A stretch of 64,000 nucleotides of DNA from Hyphomonadaceae bacterium UBA1849 (GTDB taxonomy: Bacteria > Pseudomonadota > Alphaproteobacteria > Caulobacterales > Hyphomonadaceae). A program made the position numbers and the translations under genes. This document shows positions 46,846 to 55,646 of this stretch, in pieces. The stretch is taken from the NCBI GenBank assembly GCA_002338565.1, contig DDIN01000008.1, forward strand, positions 1,674,403-1,738,402, read 5' to 3'. Each line of letters opens with the position of its first letter. Positions within the stretch are counted from its first letter, which is position 1. Below the pieces are notes generated by a model. It did not search any database. It saw nothing but the letters and a program-made list of their open reading frames with translations, and had not been told where the DNA came from.

Positions 46846-47754
46846 ATGAAAGCGTTTAAAGCCTGCCTCGCTGGTCTTGCCCTTCTCGGGCTCTCCCCAG
46901 CCGCTATGGCCGCCGGCGGCACCATGCCACTGTCTGAAGGCGATGCTCCGCTTCCGGACTGGCCGTTTGAAGGTGTGTTCGGCAAATTCGACCAAGCATC
47001 TGTCCAGCGTGGCTTCCAGGTTTACACCGAAGTCTGTGCAGCATGTCACTCAATGGAGCTTCTGTCTTACCGTAACCTCGGTGAGCCGGGCGGTCCGTTC
47101 TACAATGCTGACGATCCGGAAGCGACGGAAGCTGCTGTAGCTGAATTCGCGCGCCAGTACGAAATCACTGAAATCGACGATTACGGTGACGAAGTTGCTC
47201 GTCCGCGTCGTCCGGCTGACCGTTTCCCGAGCCCGTACCCGAACGTTCAGGCTGCTGCTGCAGCGAACGGCGGCGCGATCCCTCCGGATTTCTCGGTTAT
47301 CGTGAAAGCTCGTCCAGGTGGCGCAGATTACATCTACCGTCTCATGACAGGTTACCCTTCTTATGAAGAGTTCCAGGGTGAGTACGGCGATGAGCTGCAC
47401 TTCAATGACGACCACTCTCACGGTGTTCTGACACAGCCTGCTGGTCTGTACTACAACCCGTACTTCCCGGGCGACACGTCTGGTAACTGGGATGGTGACC
47501 CACGCCACGCACCGGCTGGTGGTTACCTCGCAATGCCACCACAGATCACTGACGGCCGTGTCGACTATATGGACGGCACAGAGGCTACTCAGGAGCAGAT
47601 CGCTTACGACATTTCTCAGTTCCTCGCTTGGGCGTCAGAGCCGAAAATGGAAAACCGTAAGTCTCTCGGCCTTGTCGTGATGATCTACCTCTTCTTCCTC
47701 GCGATCCTTGTATACTTCTCCTACAAGGCAATCTGGCGGAATGTTGAGCACTAG
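46846..47754 (+). CDS. petC: Cytochrome c1
   Basis: The 302-residue protein is the c-type heme subunit of complex III. It has a signal peptide to about AMAA, the heme motif CAACH in YTEVCAACHSMELLSYRNLG, the family SPYPN and PPDFSVI segments, and a C-terminal membrane anchor (LGLVVMIYLFFLAILVYFSY). It follows petB by 11 bp and ends at a terminator (47779-47806). Confidence 0.97.
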   Translation: MKAFKACLAGLALLGLSPAAMAAGGTMPLSEGDAPLPDWPFEGVFGKFDQASVQRGFQVYTEVCAACHSMELLSYRNLGEPGGPFYNADDPEATEAAVAEFARQYEITEIDDYGDEVARPRRPADRFPSPYPNVQAAAAANGGAIPPDFSVIVKARPGGADYIYRLMTGYPSYEEFQGEYGDELHFNDDHSHGVLTQPAGLYYNPYFPGDTSGNWDGDPRHAPAGGYLAMPPQITDGRVDYMDGTEATQEQIAYDISQFLAWASEPKMENRKSLGLVVMIYLFFLAILVYFSYKAIWRNVEH

Positions 47755-47778
47755 GCTGCTCCAACAATAAGAATTTTC

Positions 47779-47810
47779 AGAAGGCTGCGAGTGATCGCAG
47801 CCTTCTTTGT
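47779..47810 (+). terminator. Terminator of petABC
   Basis: AGAAGGCTGCGA (47779-47790) pairs perfectly with TCGCAGCCTTCT (47795-47806) across GTGA, then TTGTTT follows. Confidence 0.93.
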
Positions 47811-47857
47811 TTACGGGCTGTTTTTTACGGCTAGGCTGGCTGTTCAGGGAGGCGGGT

Positions 47858-49084
47858 ATGCGAGCAGGCATCGACTTTGGAACATCCAACACAGCGATCG
47901 CAGCCGTGCACGGCAATGATGTTCGTCTGACAGAGATCGAGCCGGGCGAGACCTCTATTCCGACAGCTATTTTTTACGAGGCTGATACGCGCAGTTTCAT
48001 CATCGGCAATGCCGCGCTCGAAATCTACTCTGAGGGCGAAGAAGGCCGCCTAATGCGGTCTATCAAGTCAATCCTCGGCACTGAGTTGATTGAAGACACA
48101 ACACAGCTGGATGGTCGCCGAATTCCGTTTCAGAAGGTGATCTCCGACTTCCTTGCGCGCTCAATCCACCAGATTGAAAAGTCGGCTCAGGACAGCATTG
48201 ATCTTGTCGTGCAGGGACGTCCTGTTTCCTTCAACGATACAGACCCCGCGCGGGATAAGCGCGCACAGGACGTGCTCGAAACCTGTCTAAAGGAAATCGG
48301 CGTGAAGGACGTATCGTTCATGCCCGAACCGGTTGCCGCGGCGCATTCGGTCGATTTTCCGGTGGGGCGTGAGAACCTCGCCTTTGTCGTGGATATTGGT
48401 GGCGGTACGTCCGACTTCTCAGTTGTGCGGGTCAGCGACGACAATGAAGGTTTTGATGTGCTGGCGAGTTCCGGCGTCTATCTGGGCGGCAACGACTTTG
48501 ACCGCATCCTCAGCTATTTCGAGCTGACACCGTTATACGGGCGCTTGGAAACGCTCTCGGAGAATGGGCTGCCAGTCCCAGTGGCGCCTTATGTGACCCT
48601 GTCGGATTGGAAGAGCCATAACATGCTCTATCTGCCGAACATGCGCCGTGAGATTGACTGGCTGATCAAGCATAGCCCGCAAAGCCCGGGGCTTCGCGCT
48701 TTTGACCATCTCATCCGCAATTTTGAAGGCGGGCTCTATGCCAGCAAGGTCGAGCAGATGAAGATTGACCTCAGCTCCGCAGAAACGGCTGAGTTCAAGT
48801 ACAAGGCTGCAAAAGCGGATCTCAGCCATACAGTCGCGCAGTCGGCATTCAATGCGCTGATCGCCGAGACGATAGAGGCCATGGATGTTGCCGCGCAGGA
48901 GTGCCTCAAAAGCGCTGGCGTCACGCATGATCAGGTCACCGATATTCTGATGGTTGGCGGCTCGACGCTTATTCCGGCTGTGGAGCGCCATTTTGTGAGC
49001 CAGTTCGCGCACGCGACCATGCTCGACAATGACCGGTTCAGCGCTGTTGCCAAAGGCCTTGCCCGTCACGCCGCGACGCTCTGA
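47858..49084 (+). CDS. Hsp70-family ATPase (YegD-like)
   Basis: The 408-residue protein has the actin-like ATPase fold of Hsp70. It shows phosphate 1 GIDFGTSNTAIAAV, phosphate 2 VDIGGGTSDFSVV and the adenosine motif LMVGGSTLIPAV. The substrate-binding domain and lid of DnaK are absent. This fits the YegD branch of Hsp70-like proteins, whose clients are unknown. The ATG at 47858 was preferred; the frame from 47807 runs through the petABC terminator. Confidence 0.9.
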   Translation: MRAGIDFGTSNTAIAAVHGNDVRLTEIEPGETSIPTAIFYEADTRSFIIGNAALEIYSEGEEGRLMRSIKSILGTELIEDTTQLDGRRIPFQKVISDFLARSIHQIEKSAQDSIDLVVQGRPVSFNDTDPARDKRAQDVLETCLKEIGVKDVSFMPEPVAAAHSVDFPVGRENLAFVVDIGGGTSDFSVVRVSDDNEGFDVLASSGVYLGGNDFDRILSYFELTPLYGRLETLSENGLPVPVAPYVTLSDWKSHNMLYLPNMRREIDWLIKHSPQSPGLRAFDHLIRNFEGGLYASKVEQMKIDLSSAETAEFKYKAAKADLSHTVAQSAFNALIAETIEAMDVAAQECLKSAGVTHDQVTDILMVGGSTLIPAVERHFVSQFAHATMLDNDRFSAVAKGLARHAATL

Positions 49085-49191
49085 TAAGAGTATCAAAATT
49101 ATCAATCTGTCTGTGAGGCGTCTGGACCTTCTACGTATTCCGGTGCAGGGAATAGGACGGTCTTGAAGCAATAAAAGTGTGGGATGACGAT

Positions 49192-50064
49192 ATGTCGAAA
49201 TGGGTTCTGGGCGTTCTTGGTGGATCCGGCCTTTATGAAATTGACGGCCTTGAGAATGCGCGCGAAGAGCAGATTTCCAGCCCGTGGGGCGAACCGTCCG
49301 GCAGCGTGATGCGTGGCAATATGGGCGATGTCGAACTCGTCTTCATGCCGCGTCATGGCAAAGGCCACCGCTTGTCGCCAACCCATGTGAACTATCAGGC
49401 CAATATTGATGTTCTCAAACGTGCAGGCGTGACAGACATTTTGTCTATTTCGGCGGTTGGCTCGCTGCAGCAGCAATATGCGCCAGGCCATTTCGTCTTC
49501 ATCGATCAGTTCATCGACCGCACATTTGCGCGTGAAAAGAGCTTCTTTGGTGACGGGTGCGTAGCGCACGTCTCTATGGCGCACCCGATCTGCGAGCGCC
49601 TGTCACAGCTTGCTTACGAGGCGGGTCAGGCTGTTGGCGCGACCTGCCATAAAGGCGGCACATACATGGTCATGGAAGGCCCGCAGTTTTCGACTTTCGC
49701 TGAAAGCCAGCTCTATCGCAGCTGGGGCTGTGACGTGATCGGCATGACCAACATGCCAGAAGCCAAACTCGCTCGTGAGGCTGAAATCCCATACGCCACC
49801 GTTGCTATGGTGACCGACTATGACTGCTGGCACGAAGAAGAAGACGATGTCTCTGTCGAGAATGTCCTCAAAATCATGGCGGCGAACTCATCCAACGCGA
49901 AAGAGCTGATCAAAACGCTCTGTGCTGGCCTGCAGGGCACGCCGCGCACGAACGGTACACAGGGCATTGAAAGCTGCCTCGACTTTGCGATCATGACGCC
50001 TGCAGACGTTCGTAACCCTGAGCTTATGGCAAAGCTGGATGCCGTCGCCGGGCGGGTGCTCTGA
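49192..50064 (+). CDS. mtnP: S-methyl-5'-thioadenosine phosphorylase
   Basis: The 290-residue enzyme splits methylthioadenosine into adenine and methylthioribose-1-phosphate. Family stretches are GVLGGSGLYEIDGL, FMPRHGKGHRLSPTHVNYQA, and VMEGPQFSTFAESQ then GCDVIGMTNMPEAKLAREAE. The start MSKWVLG at 49192 fits better than 49177. A GST-like gene follows by one base, and apt lies 1.3 kb on, so released adenine can be salvaged. Confidence 0.96.
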   Translation: MSKWVLGVLGGSGLYEIDGLENAREEQISSPWGEPSGSVMRGNMGDVELVFMPRHGKGHRLSPTHVNYQANIDVLKRAGVTDILSISAVGSLQQQYAPGHFVFIDQFIDRTFAREKSFFGDGCVAHVSMAHPICERLSQLAYEAGQAVGATCHKGGTYMVMEGPQFSTFAESQLYRSWGCDVIGMTNMPEAKLAREAEIPYATVAMVTDYDCWHEEEDDVSVENVLKIMAANSSNAKELIKTLCAGLQGTPRTNGTQGIESCLDFAIMTPADVRNPELMAKLDAVAGRVL

Positions 50065-50065
50065 T

Positions 50066-50722
50066 ATGACCAAGCCTCATCTTATTCTTGGAAATGCCCG
50101 TTATTCCAGCTGGTCCATGCGCCCTTATCTGGTGCTGGAACGTGCGGGGATCGAGTACACAGCGGAGTTCCATCCGCTGCGGACGGACAAATTCCGCGAA
50201 GAGGTGCGGAAAGTCTCTCCATTTGGTCTGGTGCCTGCGCTTATGCTGGGCGACGAATCTATTTCAGATAGCCTGGCGATTAGCGAATGGGCCGCAGAAC
50301 AAGTGCCATCGCTCTGGCCGAAGGATGAGGTCGCGCGCGGTATGGCGCGTATGCTGGCAGGCCAGATGCATGCCGGTTTTCAGCCGATCCGACGCGAGCT
50401 GCCAATGGATCTCGGCCGTGATCACAAGCCTCGCAAAGTGCTCTCTGATGGGGTGTGTGCAGAGATTGCCCGCATGAAGATTGGATGGGGCATGGCGCTT
50501 CACCGGTCCGACGGACCATTCCTGTTTGGCGACTGGTCCATTGCGGACGCGTTCTATTCGCCGGTTGCCAGCCGGTTCCGTACATTTGCCATCGAGCTTG
50601 AGCCGGAATTTCAGGATTATTGCGATCTTCTGCTCGCCCAGCCGGAATTTTTGAAATGGGAAGCCATGGCGGCGGATGAAGACTGGGTGATTGAAGACTA
50701 TCTGCCGCCGGACGAGGCCTGA
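50066..50722 (+). CDS. Glutathione S-transferase family protein
   Basis: The 218-residue protein has the GST N-domain LILGNARYSSWSMRPYLVL, with a likely catalytic Ser in YSSWS, the cis-Pro VPAL and the ISDSLAI turn. The helical C-domain follows. The start lies one base after the mtnP stop. It ends exactly where the convergent exported-protein stop begins (TGATCA at 50720-50725). Confidence 0.92.
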   Translation: MTKPHLILGNARYSSWSMRPYLVLERAGIEYTAEFHPLRTDKFREEVRKVSPFGLVPALMLGDESISDSLAISEWAAEQVPSLWPKDEVARGMARMLAGQMHAGFQPIRRELPMDLGRDHKPRKVLSDGVCAEIARMKIGWGMALHRSDGPFLFGDWSIADAFYSPVASRFRTFAIELEPEFQDYCDLLLAQPEFLKWEAMAADEDWVIEDYLPPDEA

Positions 50723-51220
50723 TCAGAGGCCTTCCAGGCGGTAGAGCGTAAAGGTTTCACACGCAGAGGTGCCTTGGCCAGTCGGGCGCCCGGAAAACGT
50801 CATCCGGCCCGTTCTGTCGCGTTTGAATTCGCCTTCAATACCTGCCGACCCCCAGCTCGTTTCAGGCTCTTGTAGCCAGCCGGTTGGTTCTGCTTCCAGC
50901 CGGTCATGCCTGTAGATTCCGCTCAATGTGAACGCACCTGATGGATGCCCGGGGTTGCTGGCAAGATCATAGAACCATAGCCGGGCCTGAACACCTGCAG
51001 ATGGCGGCATGTTTGCGGCATGAATATCTTCAATCGTATCGAAGGATATGGTCATGCCGTTCTCGCCACTCGCGCAGAAATAACTGCCCGAGTAGACGCC
51101 AGGATATTCGGAAAAATAGTCCAGAGGCGCAGGCGTTTCCTGTTCCTGTCCCTGCGCAGAGAAAGCGGCTGCAGCGATCATGACTGCAATGACAGCGCCT
51201 GATTTCACACATTTCAACAT
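50723..51220 (-). CDS. Exported protein of unknown function
   Basis: The 165-residue protein has a signal peptide (VKSGAVIAVMIAAAAFSAQG) and a small beta-rich mature domain with two Cys that could form a disulphide. I do not recognise a family. The start at 51220 was taken because the signal begins there. It is alone on the minus strand between GST and apt. Confidence 0.7.
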   Translation of the reverse strand: MLKCVKSGAVIAVMIAAAAFSAQGQEQETPAPLDYFSEYPGVYSGSYFCASGENGMTISFDTIEDIHAANMPPSAGVQARLWFYDLASNPGHPSGAFTLSGIYRHDRLEAEPTGWLQEPETSWGSAGIEGEFKRDRTGRMTFSGRPTGQGTSACETFTLYRLEGL

Positions 51221-51355
51221 GATGCCCTCCGTTACGGGAATATCTGCCACAAAGGCTAATTTGTGGCTTCCCCTGAATAGGGGACTCTGTCCACTTTCAA
51301 TGCTAGGCAGGGCCGATATACTGCCCCCAAATTCTAAACTGGTGAAACCACGCTT

Positions 51356-51883
51356 ATGAACCTGAAAGACACTATCCGCACCATTCCGGACTATCCGAAA
51401 CCGGGCATCATGTTTCGTGACGTGACGACCTTACTTGGCCAGCCGCGCGCATTCCGCCGTGCTGTAGACGAAATGGTTCAGCCTTATGCTGGTACGCGCA
51501 TCGACAAGGTTGCCGGTATTGAGGCGCGTGGCTTCATTCTGGGCGGCGCTGCGGCTCACCAGTTGTCCGCCGGTTTTGTTCCGCTCCGTAAGAAGGGCAA
51601 GCTGCCATGGAAAACCATGACAGAGAGTTATGAGCTGGAATACGGCGTGGACGAAATGGAAATCCATGAGGATGCCATTCAGCCGGGCGAGCGTGTACTG
51701 CTGGTTGATGACCTCATCGCGACGGGTGGCACCGCAGAAGCGGCGATCAAGCTGCTACGTCGTGCCGGAGCCGAAATTGTAGCGGCTGCTTTTGTAATTG
51801 ATTTGCCTGAACTGGGTGGTGCGGACCGGATTCGTGCCATGAATTGTGAAGTTCAGGCGTTAATGGCTTTTGAAGGGCATTGA
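51356..51883 (+). CDS. apt: Adenine phosphoribosyltransferase
   Basis: The 175-residue enzyme converts adenine and PRPP to AMP. The PRPP motif is [17 protein letters not shown]; the opening [20 protein letters not shown] and [12 protein letters not shown] are typical. Length is normal. It is functionally linked to mtnP upstream. Confidence 0.97.
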   Translation: MNLKDTIRTIPDYPKPGIMFRDVTTLLGQPRAFRRAVDEMVQPYAGTRIDKVAGIEARGFILGGAAAHQLSAGFVPLRKKGKLPWKTMTESYELEYGVDEMEIHEDAIQPGERVLLVDDLIATGGTAEAAIKLLRRAGAEIVAAAFVIDLPELGGADRIRAMNCEVQALMAFEGH

Positions 51884-51929
51884 CGTAGAGGGTTGGACGT
51901 CACACCTATAAAAAAAATCTGGAGTTTGC

Positions 51930-52520
51930 ATGTATCGTCTCGACGAAGAAGAAGAATCCACACCGATTGCAGAACCGAATAGCTTTCTGGAGCAGGCGCT
52001 TTTTAAAGCTCGTACGATCCTGCTGACAGGTGGTGTTGACGACAAGCTGGCGCGCCGTGTGTGCGAACGCCTTCTTGCTCTGTCTGCTGAAAGCCAGGAC
52101 CCGATCCTGCTGGTTGTGTCATCTCCGGGTGGCCACGTAGAATCCGGTGATATGATCCACGACATGGTGAAGTTTGTTCCTGCACCGGTCAAAATCCTCG
52201 GTACAGGTTGGGTCGCCTCTGCTGGCGCGCTGATCTACGCATCTGCGAAGCCTGAGAACCGTTTCTGCCTGCCGAACACACGCTTCCTGCTTCATGAACC
52301 ACGTGGTGGTGTTGGTGGTCAGGCGTCTGACGTTGAGATTCAGGCACGTGAGATCATCAAAATGCGTGAGCGTCTGAACAAGATCTTCGCGAATGCGACT
52401 GGTAAGTCGCTTGAGCAGATCAAGAAAGACACTGAGCGTGACCACTGGATGACCGCTGAAGAAGCTGTCGAATATGGCCTCGTAAGTAAGATCGTCACGA
52501 ACCAGAGCGAAATTCTCTAA
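51930..52520 (+). CDS. ClpP-like serine protease subunit
   Basis: The 196-residue protein has the ClpP fold and full catalytic triad: Ser97 in GWVASAGALIY, His122 in FLLHEPRGG, Asp171 in ERDHWMTAEEAVEYGLV. It differs from canonical ClpP (the usual ASMGAF is ASAGAL), so it is likely a second ClpP paralogue. No ClpX or ClpA gene is adjacent. It ends at a strong terminator. Confidence 0.9.
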   Translation: MYRLDEEEESTPIAEPNSFLEQALFKARTILLTGGVDDKLARRVCERLLALSAESQDPILLVVSSPGGHVESGDMIHDMVKFVPAPVKILGTGWVASAGALIYASAKPENRFCLPNTRFLLHEPRGGVGGQASDVEIQAREIIKMRERLNKIFANATGKSLEQIKKDTERDHWMTAEEAVEYGLVSKIVTNQSEIL

Positions 52521-52543
52521 GCTGTCAGTGACAAGCTGAATTG

Positions 52544-52573
52544 AAAAAGCGGGCCGACTGGCCCGCTTTTTTT
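52544..52573 (+). terminator. Terminator after the ClpP-like gene
   Basis: AAAAAGCGGGCC (52544-52555) pairs perfectly with GGCCCGCTTTTT (52560-52571) across GACT, and the T-run continues to 52573. Its A-rich side may also serve the convergent hydrolase. Confidence 0.95.
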
Positions 52574-52578
52574 GTTGC

Positions 52579-54246
52579 CTAAATGTGTGTGGCCTGTCCC
52601 GCCACGATGTACCAGGTGATGATCAGGGCCGAGAGTAGGGCGCCCGGCAGCACCGCTCTGGCTGACCGCCAAGAGGCGACAGTAATAAGCGCGGTGAACG
52701 TCAGAACAGGAACAAACTGCATGCCGACAATGCTGAACAGCGGATCAGCGAACGCGGGCAGCTTTCCATTCGTGAACAGATAGCCGTAAACGCCGGCCAT
52801 TAGCACTGTTATGCCTGCAGCGGAGAGGAGCCAGGCCACAGAGAATTGGGTGAGGAAGCTCTTATATCCTTTGAACAGGTTCGTTGCGGCCGCATTCGAC
52901 AGGTAGAAGAACATGAAGAAGGGCAGGAGATAGGCTGCAAAGATCGGCCAGTGATGGCTGCCCATCGGCTTGAGCGCGACAACGAAGAAGCGGAAGTCGA
53001 CCAGCAGGTGATTGCTGATCGCCGCGGAAATGCCGAACAGAACGCCAAATGTGATCAGGGCAGAGATCAGCCCGCCCGGAGACAGCGTGAAACCGAACTG
53101 GCGGGAAATCAGCAGGCCGAGACCTGCGATAAGGCCATTTCCAAGCGCCCATGCCATGATCTGCGTGGTGATGTTCTGTCGGAAAATGCCTAGGTTTGGG
53201 ATATGCTCTCCCAATGAGGTCAGCGGGAAGAAGAGCACTGCAGGCAGTGCTGCGCCCACCAGTATGGCAATCAGCACAAAAAGGCCGTTGCCGCTTTGCT
53301 CGACTGCGCCTGATGGCGCAAAGGCGATAACTCGATTGAGAGCTGAGAAGAGTGAGATCGCGAACATGGCTGCACCGATCAGAGCGATCAGCGTGCCAGC
53401 CTCTTTCAGATGCCAGACCTGATTATCGACCGCGAGCATGTTTGGTGCGCCAAGCGTCATATCCATCCATGTGACAGCGTCTGCAGTGGCCTCAAACGAG
53501 AGATGGTCGCCCGGATGGGTCGTGTTCGGCTGTGTGAGCCAGCGCGCTGTACCGGCTTCGATATCGCCATAGAGTTGGCGCGGAACGACCGTCTCATCTG
53601 TCCCGAACACGCTCTGGAGTTTTTCACTGTCAGCAACGTCAGCTGCGAGACCGACCTCCCACATCAGCGTGGAGAACTCATCATACGTGCTGAAAATGAC
53701 GGCCAGATTGCGCGGCCAGTCTGTTGTGCCCGGCGCGGCAAACGGTGCGCCCGTGGAAGAGCCAACCAGCGCGACGCTGTTATAGGCGTCCGGCATGGCC
53801 ATGGCAGCTGCGAGGCTCGTCCAGCCGCCCATGGAGTGCCCCTCAAGGCCAATGCGGCTCGTGTCTACATTTGGAAGGCTGCGCAGATAGGCGAGGCCTG
53901 CAGGGCCGCCAAAACCGGCTGCGAAGGCTGTGTTCGTGGAATAGCCATGACCGCTCTGATCGAGCGCAAGCACCACGAACCCGCGACGCGCAAACTCGAT
54001 AGCGAACGAACTCTGCGTTTCACGAGAGTTGATATAGCCATGCACGGCCAGAATACCCGGAGCGAGATTAGCTGCAGTGGCTGTTTCCGGCGTGTAGAGA
54101 TAGGCTGACAGCTCGCTGCCATCCTGAAGCGGGATACGGACATCCTCGACGGTGACGCCATCAGACGTCTGAACATGCGACGCAAAGAAACTGCCGCCAA
54201 GCATGAGTAATAGCCCGGCGATAAGGCCGAGGAGTGCGTTTTTCAT
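52579..54246 (-). CDS. Alpha/beta hydrolase fused to a multi-helix membrane domain
   Basis: The 555-residue protein has one N-terminal helix, an alpha/beta hydrolase domain (about 30-270) with HGYINSRETQ oxyanion region, the nucleophile elbow GLEGHSMGGWTSL and a Lip-type THPGDHLSF His. About eight membrane helices follow (280-550). The hydrolase should lie outside the cytoplasm. The membrane half is not one I can name. No conserved partner gene is adjacent. Substrate is unknown. Confidence 0.85.
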   Translation of the reverse strand: MKNALLGLIAGLLLMLGGSFFASHVQTSDGVTVEDVRIPLQDGSELSAYLYTPETATAANLAPGILAVHGYINSRETQSSFAIEFARRGFVVLALDQSGHGYSTNTAFAAGFGGPAGLAYLRSLPNVDTSRIGLEGHSMGGWTSLAAAMAMPDAYNSVALVGSSTGAPFAAPGTTDWPRNLAVIFSTYDEFSTLMWEVGLAADVADSEKLQSVFGTDETVVPRQLYGDIEAGTARWLTQPNTTHPGDHLSFEATADAVTWMDMTLGAPNMLAVDNQVWHLKEAGTLIALIGAAMFAISLFSALNRVIAFAPSGAVEQSGNGLFVLIAILVGAALPAVLFFPLTSLGEHIPNLGIFRQNITTQIMAWALGNGLIAGLGLLISRQFGFTLSPGGLISALITFGVLFGISAAISNHLLVDFRFFVVALKPMGSHHWPIFAAYLLPFFMFFYLSNAAATNLFKGYKSFLTQFSVAWLLSAAGITVLMAGVYGYLFTNGKLPAFADPLFSIVGMQFVPVLTFTALITVASWRSARAVLPGALLSALIITWYIVAGQATHI

Positions 54247-54332
54247 TGGATGTCCTCCCGAGACGATCTGTGTCGTTTCAGCGGATTAGTGCCCAGATTG
54301 ACAAATTTGTCGATACGTACCGACGACTAACT

Positions 54333-55445
54333 TTACTGGCGTGCGACCGCTTCTGCGCCAACGGCAAGCGAAGAGGTAAGCCCCGGGCTCTCAATACCGA
54401 ACAGCGCGACTAGCCCTTCCATGCCGTGCACGGATGGCCCTTCAATGCGGAAGTCTGGTTGTGGTTCGTTCGGGCCGTGAAGCTTGGGCCTGATGCCGGT
54501 GTAATCTGGCATGAGCGTGCCATCCTTCAGACCCGGCCAGAAGCGGCGGATCGTCTGATAGAAAAGCGGTTCACGGTCGAGCTCGACATCATAATTCTCG
54601 GTTTCGACGAAGTGCAGATCCGGTCCGAAGCGCGCCTGACCGCCAAGGTCGCGGCGATAATGTGTGCCGAGCGCGCCTTTGATTGGCATCGGGTAGATCA
54701 GCTTGCGGAATGGCGCCTTGCCCTGAAGCGAGAAGTAATTGCCCTTGCCGAAATGAATGGTTGGGATGAGTTCCTTCGGGAAGCCTTCAACGCGGTTGGC
54801 CACGTCTGCGCAGCTAAGGCCCGCAGCAAGGAACAGGCGCTCCGTGGTAAGCTCCATTGGATCAGCGCCGCCCGTGCGGACCAGGAAGCCACCACCGGGC
54901 AGAGGCTCTGCATGTTCGAACGGCGTGGAGAGGACAACACTGCCGCCAACATCTTCGATACGGCCTTCCAGAGCGGTCATATAGCCATGGCTATCAAACG
55001 TACCGCTATTGGGTGAGAGCAGGGCGCCAACAGTTCGAAGCTCTGGCTCCAGCGCTTTGGCCTGCGCGGCGCTCAGCACTTCCATTCCGGGCACGCCGTT
55101 TATGTTGGCCTGCTCCAGAATAGCGTCCATCCGCTCCAGCTCATCTTCTTCGCAGGCGACGACGAGTTTACCGCAGCGATCATAGTCGACTTTGTGGGCA
55201 TCGCAGAACGCGTAAATGGCATCGGCGCCTTCCACACAGAGGCGGGCTTTGAGCGACCCGGTCGGATAATAGAGGCCGGCGTGAACAACCTCGGAATTGC
55301 GTGAGGAGACACCGCTGCCGATCAGGTTGGCGCGTTCGATAACGATTGGCGCAATGCCGCGCTGTGCGAGCGCGTAGCCAATCGCCAGCCCGACTGCGCC
55401 AGCTCCAACAACAATAGCTTCGGTATCAAATTCCGACACACGCAC
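54333..55445 (-). CDS. FAD-dependent oxidoreductase, LhgO/DAO type
   Basis: The 370-residue protein has the FAD motif IVVGAGAVGLAIGYALAQRG at residues 11-30 and the DAO-family fold. NSEVVHAGLYYPTGSLKARL matches L-2-hydroxyglutarate oxidase-like proteins. It could oxidise L-2-hydroxyglutarate or a related hydroxy acid. It is divergent from the P450 gene, with 201 bp between. Confidence 0.88.
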   Translation of the reverse strand: MRVSEFDTEAIVVGAGAVGLAIGYALAQRGIAPIVIERANLIGSGVSSRNSEVVHAGLYYPTGSLKARLCVEGADAIYAFCDAHKVDYDRCGKLVVACEEDELERMDAILEQANINGVPGMEVLSAAQAKALEPELRTVGALLSPNSGTFDSHGYMTALEGRIEDVGGSVVLSTPFEHAEPLPGGGFLVRTGGADPMELTTERLFLAAGLSCADVANRVEGFPKELIPTIHFGKGNYFSLQGKAPFRKLIYPMPIKGALGTHYRRDLGGQARFGPDLHFVETENYDVELDREPLFYQTIRRFWPGLKDGTLMPDYTGIRPKLHGPNEPQPDFRIEGPSVHGMEGLVALFGIESPGLTSSLAVGAEAVARQ

Positions 55446-55646
55446 CTCCGGTTCAGTTATCCTGTACTGGAAGCAGGGCTGCCAGCAATCGCTACCTTTC
55501 AGATATGACTGTAACTACCGCAACGACAAGTCCCCTGACCGTATTCGTTCGGCGAGGCGCTTGACTGCCCTTACGTACACCATGCTTGATCATGTTTATA
55601 TCGACGGAAATCGCGCCCGACAGATGGCGCGAACGGGAGGAAAGAC

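Noticed and set aside
49085..49191. Possible SAM-type riboswitch before mtnP
   Set aside because: No conserved SAM-II or SAM-V pairing pattern could be traced in the 107 bases.
53410..54108. A 232-codon open frame on the plus strand opposite the membrane hydrolase
   Set aside because: Shadow frame without ribosome site or domain.
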